DNA of 64,000 nt from Flavobacteriales bacterium (lineage in GTDB: Bacteria; Bacteroidota; Bacteroidia; Flavobacteriales; Flavobacteriaceae), in the NCBI GenBank assembly GCA_017303755.1, contig JAFLBS010000004.1, positions 186,001-250,000 of the forward strand, in the 5' to 3' direction. A program made the translations under genes and the position numbers. Each line of letters begins with the position of its first letter. Position 1 is the first letter of the stretch. Positions 44,656 through 54,000 of this stretch are shown here, piece by piece. A model generated the notes under the pieces. The model saw nothing but the letters and a program-made list of their open reading frames with translations. It had not been told where the DNA came from and ran no database searches.

Positions 44656-45859
44656 TTTATTATTTCTGCTCGTACTGACGCAATTATCCTTCGCGCAGCA
44701 AACCAAAGCACAACTTGAAAAAGTCGGTGAAAAAAACTTTTACCGCATTCGGGTTTCGCCTGAAATTCGCTCGGCTTCCAAAATCAATTTGGGTGATTTG
44801 CGCATTTTCGACAGCAAGAAAAATGAAGTTCCGTATCTTATCGAAACCCAACTTCAAAAAACAGAAACAAATCAGTTTGAAGCTTTTTCGATACTTTCGA
44901 AAAGTAGTGTTGCTAAAAAAACCTCAACTGTTATTGTTGAAAATCCGAAGCCAAAAATCAGCGAACTTACCTTAATCATTGCTAATTCAGATGTCGATAA
45001 AAAACTCAGCATCAGCGGGAGCAACGACCAAAAACAATGGTTCGGAATTGCCAACAGCATCGAATTATTTGACATGAATGATCCCAATTCAACTCAAGTG
45101 ATACAAACCATTGATTTTCCGTTGTGTGCGTATAAATTCCTCAAAATCGATTTTGACGACACCAAAACACTGCCTGTTAATGTTCTTCAAATTGGTACAA
45201 CCAATAGTAGTTTTCAATTGAATGAATGGGAAGAAATTCAACCCAAAAACCGCTTCATCACTCAATTACCAAAAGAAAAGAAAACACTGCATCAAGTCGT
45301 TTTGAATCAACCGCAAAGCATTGAAAAAATTAGGATTAAAGTCAAACTGCCTACTTTATTCAATAGAGAAGTTAGTGTTTATACTTTAGAAACTAAAAAA
45401 GTAAATAACGCAACAACAACTCATCAAGAAGTTCTTGCTCGATTCACTCTTTCTTCAAAAGGTACTAACGAATTTGATATTGTTCCGGGTAAAATCAGCG
45501 AATTATACATCGAAATTGCCAACGAAGACAATCCGCCACTCGAGATTGAATCCATTCAACTCTACCAAAAACCGATGTTTTTAATTGCCGAGTTGAATTC
45601 GAATGAAGAATATACCGTTATAACTGGAGATGAAAAACTATTCGCTCCATCCTACGATTTGGCTCATTTTGAAAACGAAATCAAAAACGTGGCAGGAGAA
45701 ATTAAAATGACCAACGCCGAACAAGAAACCAGCGATAAAAAAGTAAGTGAACAACCATCGTTTTGGCAACAACCGTGGTTCATGTGGCTGTGCATCATTG
45801 TAGCTGGAATTACCATTTTGTACTTCAGTGTTGGTCTGGCCAAAGACCTAAAAAAATAA
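44642..45859 (+). CDS. DUF3999-family exported protein
   Basis: The 405-residue protein has a signal peptide ending in SFAQ, a long periplasmic region of beta-rich domains (FYRIRVSPEIRSA, DLRIFDSKKNEVPYLI) and a single C-terminal membrane anchor (FMWLCIIVAGITILYFSV) followed by a short basic tail. The start is uncertain: MKRYSLL (used here) or MKKKMKRY four codons earlier. Both lie inside the end of the DUF2339 gene, which indicates translational coupling. The function is unknown. Confidence 0.82.
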   Translation: MKRYSLLFLLVLTQLSFAQQTKAQLEKVGEKNFYRIRVSPEIRSASKINLGDLRIFDSKKNEVPYLIETQLQKTETNQFEAFSILSKSSVAKKTSTVIVENPKPKISELTLIIANSDVDKKLSISGSNDQKQWFGIANSIELFDMNDPNSTQVIQTIDFPLCAYKFLKIDFDDTKTLPVNVLQIGTTNSSFQLNEWEEIQPKNRFITQLPKEKKTLHQVVLNQPQSIEKIRIKVKLPTLFNREVSVYTLETKKVNNATTTHQEVLARFTLSSKGTNEFDIVPGKISELYIEIANEDNPPLEIESIQLYQKPMFLIAELNSNEEYTVITGDEKLFAPSYDLAHFENEIKNVAGEIKMTNAEQETSDKKVSEQPSFWQQPWFMWLCIIVAGITILYFSVGLAKDLKK

Positions 45860-45913
45860 CCGAATACTGTTATAAAACTGTTTTTTATCATAAAAAGTTA
45901 GAATTAGAATTAC

Positions 45914-45921
45914 TATTTTTG
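45914..45921 (+). promoter_or_regulatory. Candidate -7 box (TATTTTTG) for udk
   Basis: A TAnnTTTG match lies 64 nt before the udk ATG at 45986. No -33 TTG was seen. Confidence 0.35.
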
Positions 45922-45985
45922 TCACTGAATTTGTATCACTTTTTTGATTGAAGCAAGTTCATTTAATAATCACAAACAACACACT

Positions 45986-46594
45986 ATGCTCATTATTGGA
46001 ATTGCCGGTGGAACAGGTTCAGGAAAAACAACCGTTGTACACCAAATCATGAACGAATTACCCGAAACCGAAGTAGGAATCATCTCGCAAGATTCGTATT
46101 ATAAAGCCAATCCAGGTTTATCTTACGAAGAACGAAGCAACATCAACTTCGATCATCCGCGCGCCATCGACTTCGAATTACTCGTTCAACACCTCAAAGA
46201 TTTGAAAAACGACAAAGCCATCGACCAACCTGTGTATTCGTTTGTAACGCACAACCGAACCGACGATACAATCCACACGCATCCGCGAAAAGTAATGATC
46301 GTAGAAGGTATTTTAATCCTTGCCAATGCCGAACTTCGCGATATGTTTGATGTAAAAATCTACGTTCACGCCGATTCAGACGAACGCTTAATCCGACGTT
46401 TAAAACGCGACATTGCCGAACGCGGTCGCGACATGGAAGAAGTCTTGAATCGTTATCAAAACACCCTAAAACCGATGCACCAACAATTCATCGAACCGAC
46501 CAAAGAATTTGCCGACATCATCATTCCAAACGACAAATACAATACCGTGGCCATCGATGTAGTTCGCGCCGTAATCAACCAAAGAATCGCATAA
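45986..46594 (+). CDS. udk: Uridine kinase
   Basis: Udk phosphorylates uridine and cytidine for pyrimidine salvage. The 202-residue protein has the P-loop GIAGGTGSGKTT (residues 5-16), the substrate segment SQDSYYK, NFDHPRAIDF, the PVYSF block and IVEGILIL. The start MLIIGIAGG was chosen; an earlier TTG would add a tail not seen in the family. The FtsB/DivIC-like gene starts 1 nt after its stop. Confidence 0.93.
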   Translation: MLIIGIAGGTGSGKTTVVHQIMNELPETEVGIISQDSYYKANPGLSYEERSNINFDHPRAIDFELLVQHLKDLKNDKAIDQPVYSFVTHNRTDDTIHTHPRKVMIVEGILILANAELRDMFDVKIYVHADSDERLIRRLKRDIAERGRDMEEVLNRYQNTLKPMHQQFIEPTKEFADIIIPNDKYNTVAIDVVRAVINQRIA

Positions 46595-46595
46595 A

Positions 46596-46952
46596 ATGGC
46601 CAATCCACTCAATAACTTTTTCACTAAATATCCGTTTCTCAAATTCTTGAGCAATCGATACGTTATTGTGCTGGTTTTTTTCATCATTTGGATGCTGTTC
46701 TTAGACAATACTTCCTACTTGCTTCACCAAGATTTGAACAAACAAATCGACGAACTCGAAGCCAATAAAAAGTACTATCAAGACGAAATCAAAAAAGACA
46801 ATAAAAACATAAAAAAATTACAAAATCCCGATCATGTTGAGCAATACGCCCGCGAAAAATACTATATGAAACGCGACAGCGAAGACATCTACATCATCGA
46901 ATACGAAGAAGACGAATTGCGCAAAAAAGATTCTATTGCTGATTTGCAGTAG
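46596..46952 (+). CDS. FtsB/DivIC-family cell-division protein
   Basis: The 118-residue bitopic protein has a short cytoplasmic N-terminus, one membrane segment (YVIVLVFFIIWMLFLDN) and an extracytoplasmic coiled coil (QIDELEANKKYYQDEIKKDNK). The family motif VEQYAREKYYMKRDSEDIYII follows. Such proteins join FtsL and FtsQ in the divisome. It is coupled tightly to udk. Orthology to FtsB versus DivIC is not resolved. Confidence 0.87.
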   Translation: MANPLNNFFTKYPFLKFLSNRYVIVLVFFIIWMLFLDNTSYLLHQDLNKQIDELEANKKYYQDEIKKDNKNIKKLQNPDHVEQYAREKYYMKRDSEDIYIIEYEEDELRKKDSIADLQ

Positions 46953-46980
46953 CACTCGTTGTACGTTCTTTAGACCAATT

Positions 46981-47101
46981 GTCCCGCTATCCGCAGTATC
47001 TTTTTTGCCAGAAACAAGTGATAAATAAGAACAATTTGTCACACCGAGCGCAGTCGAGGTGCTGTCTTAGCAAAAAAGGATACTTGCTGCTATCGGGGCT
47101 A
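46981..47101 (-). repeat. CCCCGAT/AAAGCGGGA interspersed element, copy F
   Basis: On the minus strand it reads TAGCCCCGATAGCAGCAAG...GCGGATAGCGGGAC. A 13-bp stem with one bulged base pairs 46996-47008 with 47070-47083. The loop carries a nested TCGACTGCGCTC mini-hairpin (47036-47061) whose arms are CACC/GGTG instead of CCCT/AGGG. Confidence 0.85.
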
Positions 47102-47186
47102 ATTTAGAACTTGCAGTAGTTTATAAGAATGTAGATTTTAAATTATAACAATTTCTTTAATTTCTCAAATATGTGTTCCAACAATG

Positions 47187-47280
47187 AGCAAAGCGAATTA
47201 ATCCGCAACAAGAAAAAAAATCAGCGCAAAACCGCTCAATCAGTATCATCCGCGTACTAATAAATGAGCAAAGCGAATAC
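47187..47280. repeat. Dispersed intergenic words upstream of mutA
   Basis: gagcaaagcgaat occurs twice (about 47187 and 47264). aatcagcgcaaa and atccgcgta occur between, in the same order as at 6961-7033. The 46953-47304 gap has no gene apart from these repeats. Confidence 0.75.
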
Positions 47281-47304
47281 AACCCACAACTAAAATAAAT
47301 TACC

Positions 47305-48699
47305 GTGGAAAACAACAACTTATTCTCAGAATTCGAACCCGTTTCTTCCAAACAATGGAAACAACAGATTCAGTACGAACTCAAAGGCGCCGACTACAAC
47401 GAAACCCTAGTATGGGAAAGTCCAGAAGGCATCAAAGTAAAACCCTTTTACCACAACGACGAAGACAAAGCTAACTTAGGTTCTAACGCACCTGAAACGG
47501 CTTTTAGCATCGTACAAAACATTTTTGTACACGACGTCAAAAAATCGAACGAGCGCGCTTTAGATACATTGCAACGCGGAGCCGAAAGCATTCGTTTCAC
47601 CTTAGAAAGTGAAACCACTTCTATTGCCGAATTAATGCACAATCTTCCTTTGGAAAGTACGACATATTACTTCCATTTGCCTTTCCTTTCAATCGATTTC
47701 GTAAACCATCTGAATGATTTTAGCAACAAAAACAAGGCAAATTTCATCCTCCAAATCGATTCAATCGGACAATTGTGCAGCGACGGCAACTGGTTTGAAA
47801 ACCTCGACTCCGATTTTGAAAAACTAAATGCAATCGCTAAAAATTCCCCTCCTTTGGAGGGGTGGCCGAAGGTCGGGGTGGCACCTTTCCTAAAAACCTC
47901 ATCGGGAATTTACCAAAACGCCGGTGCCAACAAAGTACAAGAACTCGCCTATACTTTGGCGCATGTCAACGAATACTTTAATCGTATTCCAAACCTAAAT
48001 TCGCCCATAACCATTGAAGTCGCTGTGGGAACCAATTACTTTTTTGAAATTGCCAAACTACGTGCTTTAAGAGTATTATTCAACACTTTGGCTAAAGAAT
48101 ACAACCATAATTTCGATTGTCACATCATCGCTACACCCACAAAACGCAACAAAACTATATACGATTACAACGTCAATATGCTCCGCACCACGACCGAATG
48201 CATGAGTGCCATTTTGGGTGGAGCCAACGCCATCGCCAATTTGCCTTACGACAGTTTGTACCACAAAGACAACGAATTTGGCGACCGAATTGCACGCAAT
48301 CAATTGTTGGTATTGAAACACGAAAGCTATTTTGATAAAGTCAATAATCCAGCTGATGGTGCGTATTACATCGAAAGTATAACCGAACAATTAGCTGAAA
48401 AAGCTTTGTCATTATTCAAAGACATCGAAGCAAACGGCGGATTCATCACGCAATTAATCGAAGGCAACATCCAACGAAAAATAAGTGAAAGCGCATCCAA
48501 AGAACAAGAGCTTTTCGATTCAGGAAAAGAAGTCTTACTCGGAACCAACAAATACCCAAACAAAAACGACAAAATGAAACACGATTTAGAATTGTATCCC
48601 TTTGTCAAACAAAATCCGCGTAAAACCTTAATCACTCCGATTATTGAAAAACGATTAGCCGAAAAAATAGAACAAGAACGTTTATCTCAAGAAGTATAG
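47305..48699 (+). CDS. mutA: Methylmalonyl-CoA mutase small subunit
   Basis: This is the non-catalytic partner of the B12-dependent mutase that interconverts methylmalonyl-CoA and succinyl-CoA. The 464-residue protein matches the family N-terminus ([31 protein letters not shown]) and the barrel region with [23 protein letters not shown]. It lacks a B12-binding domain, as expected. The start codon is GTG. Residues 180-193 ([14 protein letters not shown]) are encoded by a dispersed palindromic repeat inserted in frame. scpA starts 2 nt after the stop. Confidence 0.9.
   Translation: MENNNLFSEFEPVSSKQWKQQIQYELKGADYNETLVWESPEGIKVKPFYHNDEDKANLGSNAPETAFSIVQNIFVHDVKKSNERALDTLQRGAESIRFTLESETTSIAELMHNLPLESTTYYFHLPFLSIDFVNHLNDFSNKNKANFILQIDSIGQLCSDGNWFENLDSDFEKLNAIAKNSPPLEGWPKVGVAPFLKTSSGIYQNAGANKVQELAYTLAHVNEYFNRIPNLNSPITIEVAVGTNYFFEIAKLRALRVLFNTLAKEYNHNFDCHIIATPTKRNKTIYDYNVNMLRTTTECMSAILGGANAIANLPYDSLYHKDNEFGDRIARNQLLVLKHESYFDKVNNPADGAYYIESITEQLAEKALSLFKDIEANGGFITQLIEGNIQRKISESASKEQELFDSGKEVLLGTNKYPNKNDKMKHDLELYPFVKQNPRKTLITPIIEKRLAEKIEQERLSQEV
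47844..47882. repeat. In-gene palindromic repeat in mutA
   Basis: A perfect 7-bp stem cccctcc-ttt-ggagggg (47846-47862) is followed by tggccgaaggtcggggtgg. The whole unit is translated in mutA as [13 protein letters not shown] know this motif as an intergenic repeat in flavobacterial genomes; no second copy is in this window. Confidence 0.85.
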
Positions 48700-48701
48700 C
48701 C

Positions 48702-50861
48702 ATGAGAAAGAACATACAACATATAAAGATAGAGAACGCAGAATGCAGAACGCAGAATGCAGATGTCGAAATCTTCAAAACAGCGGAGAATATTGAAGTA
48801 AAACCAATTTACTCCAAAGAAGACATCGAAAACCTCGAACATCTTGGTTTTGGTGCTGGTTTTGCTCCTAATCTGCGTGGACCTTACGCTACGATGTACG
48901 TGCGTCGGCCGTGGACGATTCGTCAGTACGCAGGATTTTCAACCGCCGAGGAAAGTAACGCATTTTACAGAAGAAATCTCGCCGCTGGACAAAAAGGTCT
49001 ATCTGTTGCTTTCGATTTAGCCACACACCGCGGTTACGATTCCGATCACGAACGTGTTTTTGGTGACGTAGGAAAAGCCGGTGTTGCCATCGACTCGGTA
49101 GAAGACATGAAAATCCTTTTCGACCAAATTCCATTGGGAGAAATGTCGGTTTCAATGACCATGAACGGTGCAGTCTTGCCTATTATGGCTTTTTACATCG
49201 TTGCTGCCGAAGAACAAGGTGTGAGTATGGAACAACTTTCAGGTACCATTCAAAATGATATTCTAAAAGAATTCATGGTGCGTAACACTTACATTTATCC
49301 GCCAACACCTTCGATGAAAATCATTGCTGATATTTTCGAATTCACCAGCAAAAAAATGCCCAAATTTAACTCGATTTCGATTTCGGGTTACCACATGCAA
49401 GAAGCGGGAGCAACGGCCGATATTGAATTGGCGTATACTTTAGCCGACGGTTTGGAATACATACGAACGGGTTTAGCTGCCGGAATGAAAATCGACGACT
49501 TCGCTCCTCGCCTTTCGTTCTTTTGGGCCATCGGAATGAACCATTTTATGGAAATTGCCAAAATGCGTGCCGGTCGAATGTTGTGGGCAAAACTGCTAAA
49601 ACAATTTAATCCTCAAGACGAAAAATCATTGGCATTGCGTACGCACTGTCAAACCTCAGGTTGGAGTTTAACCGAGCAAGATCCATTTAATAATGTGGCT
49701 AGAACGTGTATTGAAGCTGCCGCCGCTGCCTTTGGAGGAACGCAATCATTACACACCAACGCCTTAGATGAAGCCATTGCCTTACCAACTGATTTCTCAG
49801 CTCGAATTGCTCGAAACACACAAATCTTCCTTCAAGAAGAAACCAAAATTTGCAAAACGGTTGATCCTTGGGCAGGAAGTTACTATGTAGAAAATTTGAC
49901 TAATGAAATAGCTGAAAAAGCGTGGGCTTTGATTGAAGAAGTTGAATCTTTAGGCGGAATGACCAAAGCCATCGAATCGGGAATTCCAAAACTACGCATC
50001 GAAGAAGCCGCTGCTCGCAAACAAGCACGTATCGACAGTGCTCAAGATATTATTGTAGGTGTCAATAAATACCGCTTGGAAAAAGAAGATCCATTACAGA
50101 TTCTAGATGTGGATAATGATATGGTTCGTAAACAACAAATTGAACGTTTGAACCAAATCAAATCTACACGTGATAATGTAAAGGTTGCCGAATGTTTGGC
50201 AAAATTAACCGATTGTGCCAGAGCTTCTCAAAACAACACAACAGATTCCCATATTCATGGGAATGAAAATAATTTATTATCTTTAGCCTTAGAAGCAGCC
50301 CGAAACCGAGCTACATTAGGAGAAATCAGTGATGCATTCGAAGCGGTTTTCGGACGCTATAAAGCACAAATTAGATCTTTCAGCGGCGTGTACAGTAAAG
50401 AAATCAAAAACGACGAAAGCTTTGAAAAAGCTAAACAATTGGCCGATGCCTTCGCCAAAAAAGAAGGTCGTCGCCCACGTATTATGATTGCTAAAATGGG
50501 ACAAGACGGTCACGATCGCGGTGCCAAAGTAGTTGCAACTGGTTATGCCGACGTTGGTTTTGACGTTGATATTGGTCCACTGTTCCAAACACCACAAGAA
50601 GCCGCCAAACAAGCCGTAGAAAACGACGTACATATTTTAGGCGTTTCATCCTTGGCTGCCGGACACAAAACGCTCGTTCCACAAGTCATCGAAGAACTCC
50701 GCAACTACGGTCGCGAAGACATTATGGTGATTGTTGGTGGTGTAATTCCGGCACAAGACTACCAATTCTTGTTCGACTCAGGAGCAGTTGCTGTTTTCGG
50801 ACCGGGAACTAAAATCAGCGATGCGGCCATTAGTATTTTGGAAGTACTATTGGAGGATTAG
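48702..50861 (+). CDS. scpA: Methylmalonyl-CoA mutase large (catalytic) subunit
   Basis: This adenosylcobalamin enzyme links propionate/branched-chain metabolism to the TCA cycle. The 719-residue protein has the TIM-barrel substrate region ([21 protein letters not shown] split over about 66-86, [21 protein letters not shown]) and a C-terminal B12-binding domain with the D-x-H-x-x-G motif at D602-H604 and GGVIPAQDY. Two segments are palindrome- or repeat-encoded. Residues 11-21 ([11 protein letters not shown]) come from a duplicated 14-mer, and residues 515-522 (DSHIHGNE) from a palindrome shared with the DUF1572 gene. Both lie in linkers outside the catalytic core. Confidence 0.93.
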   Translation: MRKNIQHIKIENAECRTQNADVEIFKTAENIEVKPIYSKEDIENLEHLGFGAGFAPNLRGPYATMYVRRPWTIRQYAGFSTAEESNAFYRRNLAAGQKGLSVAFDLATHRGYDSDHERVFGDVGKAGVAIDSVEDMKILFDQIPLGEMSVSMTMNGAVLPIMAFYIVAAEEQGVSMEQLSGTIQNDILKEFMVRNTYIYPPTPSMKIIADIFEFTSKKMPKFNSISISGYHMQEAGATADIELAYTLADGLEYIRTGLAAGMKIDDFAPRLSFFWAIGMNHFMEIAKMRAGRMLWAKLLKQFNPQDEKSLALRTHCQTSGWSLTEQDPFNNVARTCIEAAAAAFGGTQSLHTNALDEAIALPTDFSARIARNTQIFLQEETKICKTVDPWAGSYYVENLTNEIAEKAWALIEEVESLGGMTKAIESGIPKLRIEEAAARKQARIDSAQDIIVGVNKYRLEKEDPLQILDVDNDMVRKQQIERLNQIKSTRDNVKVAECLAKLTDCARASQNNTTDSHIHGNENNLLSLALEAARNRATLGEISDAFEAVFGRYKAQIRSFSGVYSKEIKNDESFEKAKQLADAFAKKEGRRPRIMIAKMGQDGHDRGAKVVATGYADVGFDVDIGPLFQTPQEAAKQAVENDVHILGVSSLAAGHKTLVPQVIEELRNYGREDIMVIVGGVIPAQDYQFLFDSGAVAVFGPGTKISDAAISILEVLLED
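48734..48761. repeat. Duplicated 14-mer gaacgcagaatgca inside scpA
   Basis: Two perfect head-to-tail copies lie near the scpA N-terminus. Because 14 is not a multiple of 3, the copies are read in different frames (ENAECR, then TQNAD). The word is related to the intergenic gaaggcaga runs. Confidence 0.85.
50245..50264. repeat. In-gene palindrome attcccat-N4-atgggaat (copy 2)
   Basis: Perfect 8-bp arms enclose loop attc inside scpA. Arms and reading frame match the copy at 13483-13502 in the DUF1572 gene. Confidence 0.9.
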
Positions 50862-50895
50862 TTAATAGTCGCAGTTTACAGAAATAGAAAACAGA

Positions 50896-50927
50896 AAAAC
50901 ACTAACAGCTTTGTTAGTGTTTTTTTT
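50896..50927 (+). terminator. Terminator after scpA
   Basis: Perfect 11-bp arms (50896-50906, 50913-50923) enclose a 6-nt loop followed by a T run. Confidence 0.9.
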
Positions 50928-50964
50928 ATGTTGAATAAGTCACAAACATAATTTCATAACCTAT

Positions 50965-50972
50965 TAGTTTTG
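50965..50972 (+). promoter_or_regulatory. Candidate -7 box (TAGTTTTG) for the adhesin gene
   Basis: A TAnnTTTG match lies 92 nt before the start codon. The resulting leader would contain a hairpin abutting the ATG. Confidence 0.4.
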
Positions 50973-51026
50973 ACAAAAACATTTCTTAAAAAAAACTAAA
51001 AAATCAAGTAGGGTTTTTATTTCATC

Positions 51027-51060
51027 AACTGTTTTAGGTATCTAACCAACCAAAACAGTT
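51027..51060 (+). promoter_or_regulatory. Leader hairpin abutting the adhesin start codon
   Basis: The 9-bp perfect arms aactgtttt (51027-51035) and aaaacagtt (51052-51060) are extended by an inner ggt/acc pairing. The structure ends 4 nt before the ATG and could hide the ribosome-binding region. Confidence 0.6.
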
Positions 51061-51064
51061 CTTC

Positions 51065-54000
51065 ATGAATAGAACTTTACAACAACAGCTTCTGCCCCAA
51101 AAACTGAACCTATTGTTGCTCTTTGCTGCATTGTTTTTCTCTGGAAAGACGATTGCACAAGGAACTACGTGTGCCACTGCAATACCAATTACCATTAATG
51201 GTACTTGCATTACAACTGCCGTTGTTAACGACGGAACACAAAACGCTCCCAACCTCAACGCATCTTGTGGAGCAGTGAGTTTCAGGCACGAACGTTGGTA
51301 TACTTTTACCGTTACAGGCGGACCACTCAATGTAACCATCACAGCCGACTCTGTAGATAGGGATTTGTATTTGCAATTAATGTCGTCTACAGCAGCATGC
51401 GCAGGTTTGTCTCAAATTGCTTGTGCCGATGACGATACAGCAGCCAATTCCTCTCAAACTGAAATCATCGACATTACTTTAGCCAATGGAATCTATTACC
51501 TAAAAGTGTGTAACGTTGGTGGCGGATCAAGTATGACCATTGATGAATTGTGTATCACAGCCGCTTTAAATCCGTGTAGTTCTACAACTGCGCTTGCAAG
51601 TTGCGGTACAGCGCAAACTGCAACTATCACGTCTGGAATCGGAATGTACGATACTCAAGTTTGTGGTATTTCGACATTGGGTAACGAAAAAATCTACACT
51701 TACACTCCAACTGTAACGGGAAACTACTCTATTCAACAAAACAGTTCATTCAGTACTATCAGTTACCAATTCAAACCTGTTTCTAATGGATGTAATGGCA
51801 ACAACTGGATTTGTGTTGGAAATTTAAATGGATCTACAACTAGTAATTCATTCATACTTACTGCTGGAGTAGCTTATTACATTATGCTTGATACAGAAAT
51901 CACAACGGGTGAAAGCGTCAACTTTAGCTTAAATTGTTCTACTCCTGTTCTTTTTAATGATGAATGTAGTAATGCCACTAATTTGAGTGTCAATTCATCT
52001 ACCAATTGTGTCGTCACAGCAACAGGAACAACGGTTGGCGCAACAGAATCGTATCCTGGTTGTTCGGGAACTGCAGATGATGATGTGTGGTACAGTTTTA
52101 CAGCATTGAGTACCAATCACATCGTAACGGTAACACCAAATACATTATCGGATGCTGTTTTTGAGGTATTTGATGGCACTTGCGATGGCGGTTTATTCAG
52201 TATACTTTGTCAAGATAACACTGTTGGAAGTGGAATTGAAACCTCATTCATCTCTGGATTAATTGTTGGAAATACCTATTTAGTTCGAGTTCACAGTTCA
52301 GCAAGTTTTTCTGGGCAAGGTAGTTTTACCATTTGTGTCTCTTCTCCGCCCAATCCGTGTTTGAATCCTATTGAAATTGATGCTTGTGATACTACAATAA
52401 ACTTAGTAGTTCCATCAGGATATGGAAGTTACACCAACTATGCATGTGGAGATGAAACCAACGGAATTGAACAAATTTATGTATTCACCCCACAAGATAA
52501 CGGCGATTATTACATTCAACAAAATAGTGCTTTCGGTTCCGTTAATTATCAAATCAAACTAAAAGCCGATGGTTGTAATGACTTAGGTTGGAATTGTATC
52601 AGTTCGCTAACAGGCAATTCCGTTAGTTCCTATATGGATTTAACTCAAGGGGAAGAATATTATATTTTAGTAGATCCACAAGATACAACTGGCGGAACCA
52701 TCAATTTTACATTGAGTTGTAAAGTCAATGCTCCAGCAAATGATGAATGTGTTACAGCCATCAATATTCCAGTAAATCCAACAACTGTTTGTACTACAAG
52801 TGTTACTGGTACAACTATTGGTGCTGACGAATCGATGTTTGCGTGTTCAGGTACAGCAGACGACGATGTTTGGTATACTTTTACTGCAACAAGTGACACT
52901 CATGCCATTTCAGTAACTCCAACAACTTTGGTGGATGCTGTTTTTGAAGTGTTTGATGGAACTTGTCTTACTCTAAATTCATTAGGCTGTTTTGATAATA
53001 CTTACGAACAAAGTATTGAATCAGGAACCATAACAGGTTTGATTATTGGAAATGTATATTTTGTTCGTGTTTACAGTAGTGGCTCGGATATTGGTTTTGG
53101 CGGATTCACAATCTGTATTACTACGCCGCCCAATCCGTGTGATTTTGTTTCACCAATTATCTGCGGAACAACAACCAACACAACGCTACCATCAGGATTA
53201 GGAAATTATACGTATTCAGCTTGCGGAACTATAGCCGATGGTGTAGAACAAATCTATTCATTTACTCCAACTACAACAGCGAGTTACACCATCGAACAAT
53301 TAAGTTCATTTGGATTAATCAATTATCAAATAAAAGAAGCTTCATTGGGTTGCGATTCGACTAACTGGAATTGTATTTATAGTTTAAGTAATGCTCAAAC
53401 GAGCCCTTATTTCGAATTAACTGCAGGAACCGAATATTATATTGTGTTGGATCCTGCAACAAGTACTGGTGGAGCAATCAGTTTTTCTGTTACTTGTGGA
53501 GTCATTCCTCCTGCTAATGACGAAGCCTGCAATGCCATTCCGCTTACCGTAAACAGCAGTTGTATTTATGATACTTATTCTAATACTAATGCGAGCAACT
53601 CATTAGAATTAACAACACCAAATTGTGGAAATTATGTTGATGATGATATTTGGTTTTCAGTAGAAGTTCCACCAACCGGAATTGTCAACATTGATACTCA
53701 AATTGGAAATGTAACCAATAGTGGAATTGCAGTTTATTCAGGAACTTGTAGCATTTTAACTCAAATTGCTTGTGATGATGACAGTAGCGCTAATGGATTA
53801 ATGTCGGCCTTAACAATTTCCAACAGAACTCCGGGTGAAATCTTATACATCCGTGTTTGGGAAAATGGCGGTGGCAACAGTGGCGATTTCGGAATTTGTA
53901 TTACCACTCCACCGTTTTGTTCCGTTCCAACATCGCAAGCAACCAATTTTGTACTTAGTAGTTCAACATCTAATACAGTAAGTGCTTCATTTACTGGAAG

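Noticed and set aside
47844-47882. Frameshift or pseudogene in mutA because of the repeat
   Set aside because: The insert keeps the frame and the sequence on both sides reads as normal family sequence through to the expected C-terminus.
51110-51376. Antisense reading frames opposite the adhesin and other large genes
   Set aside because: They have no family resemblance and follow the codon pattern of the real gene on the other strand, so they are shadows.
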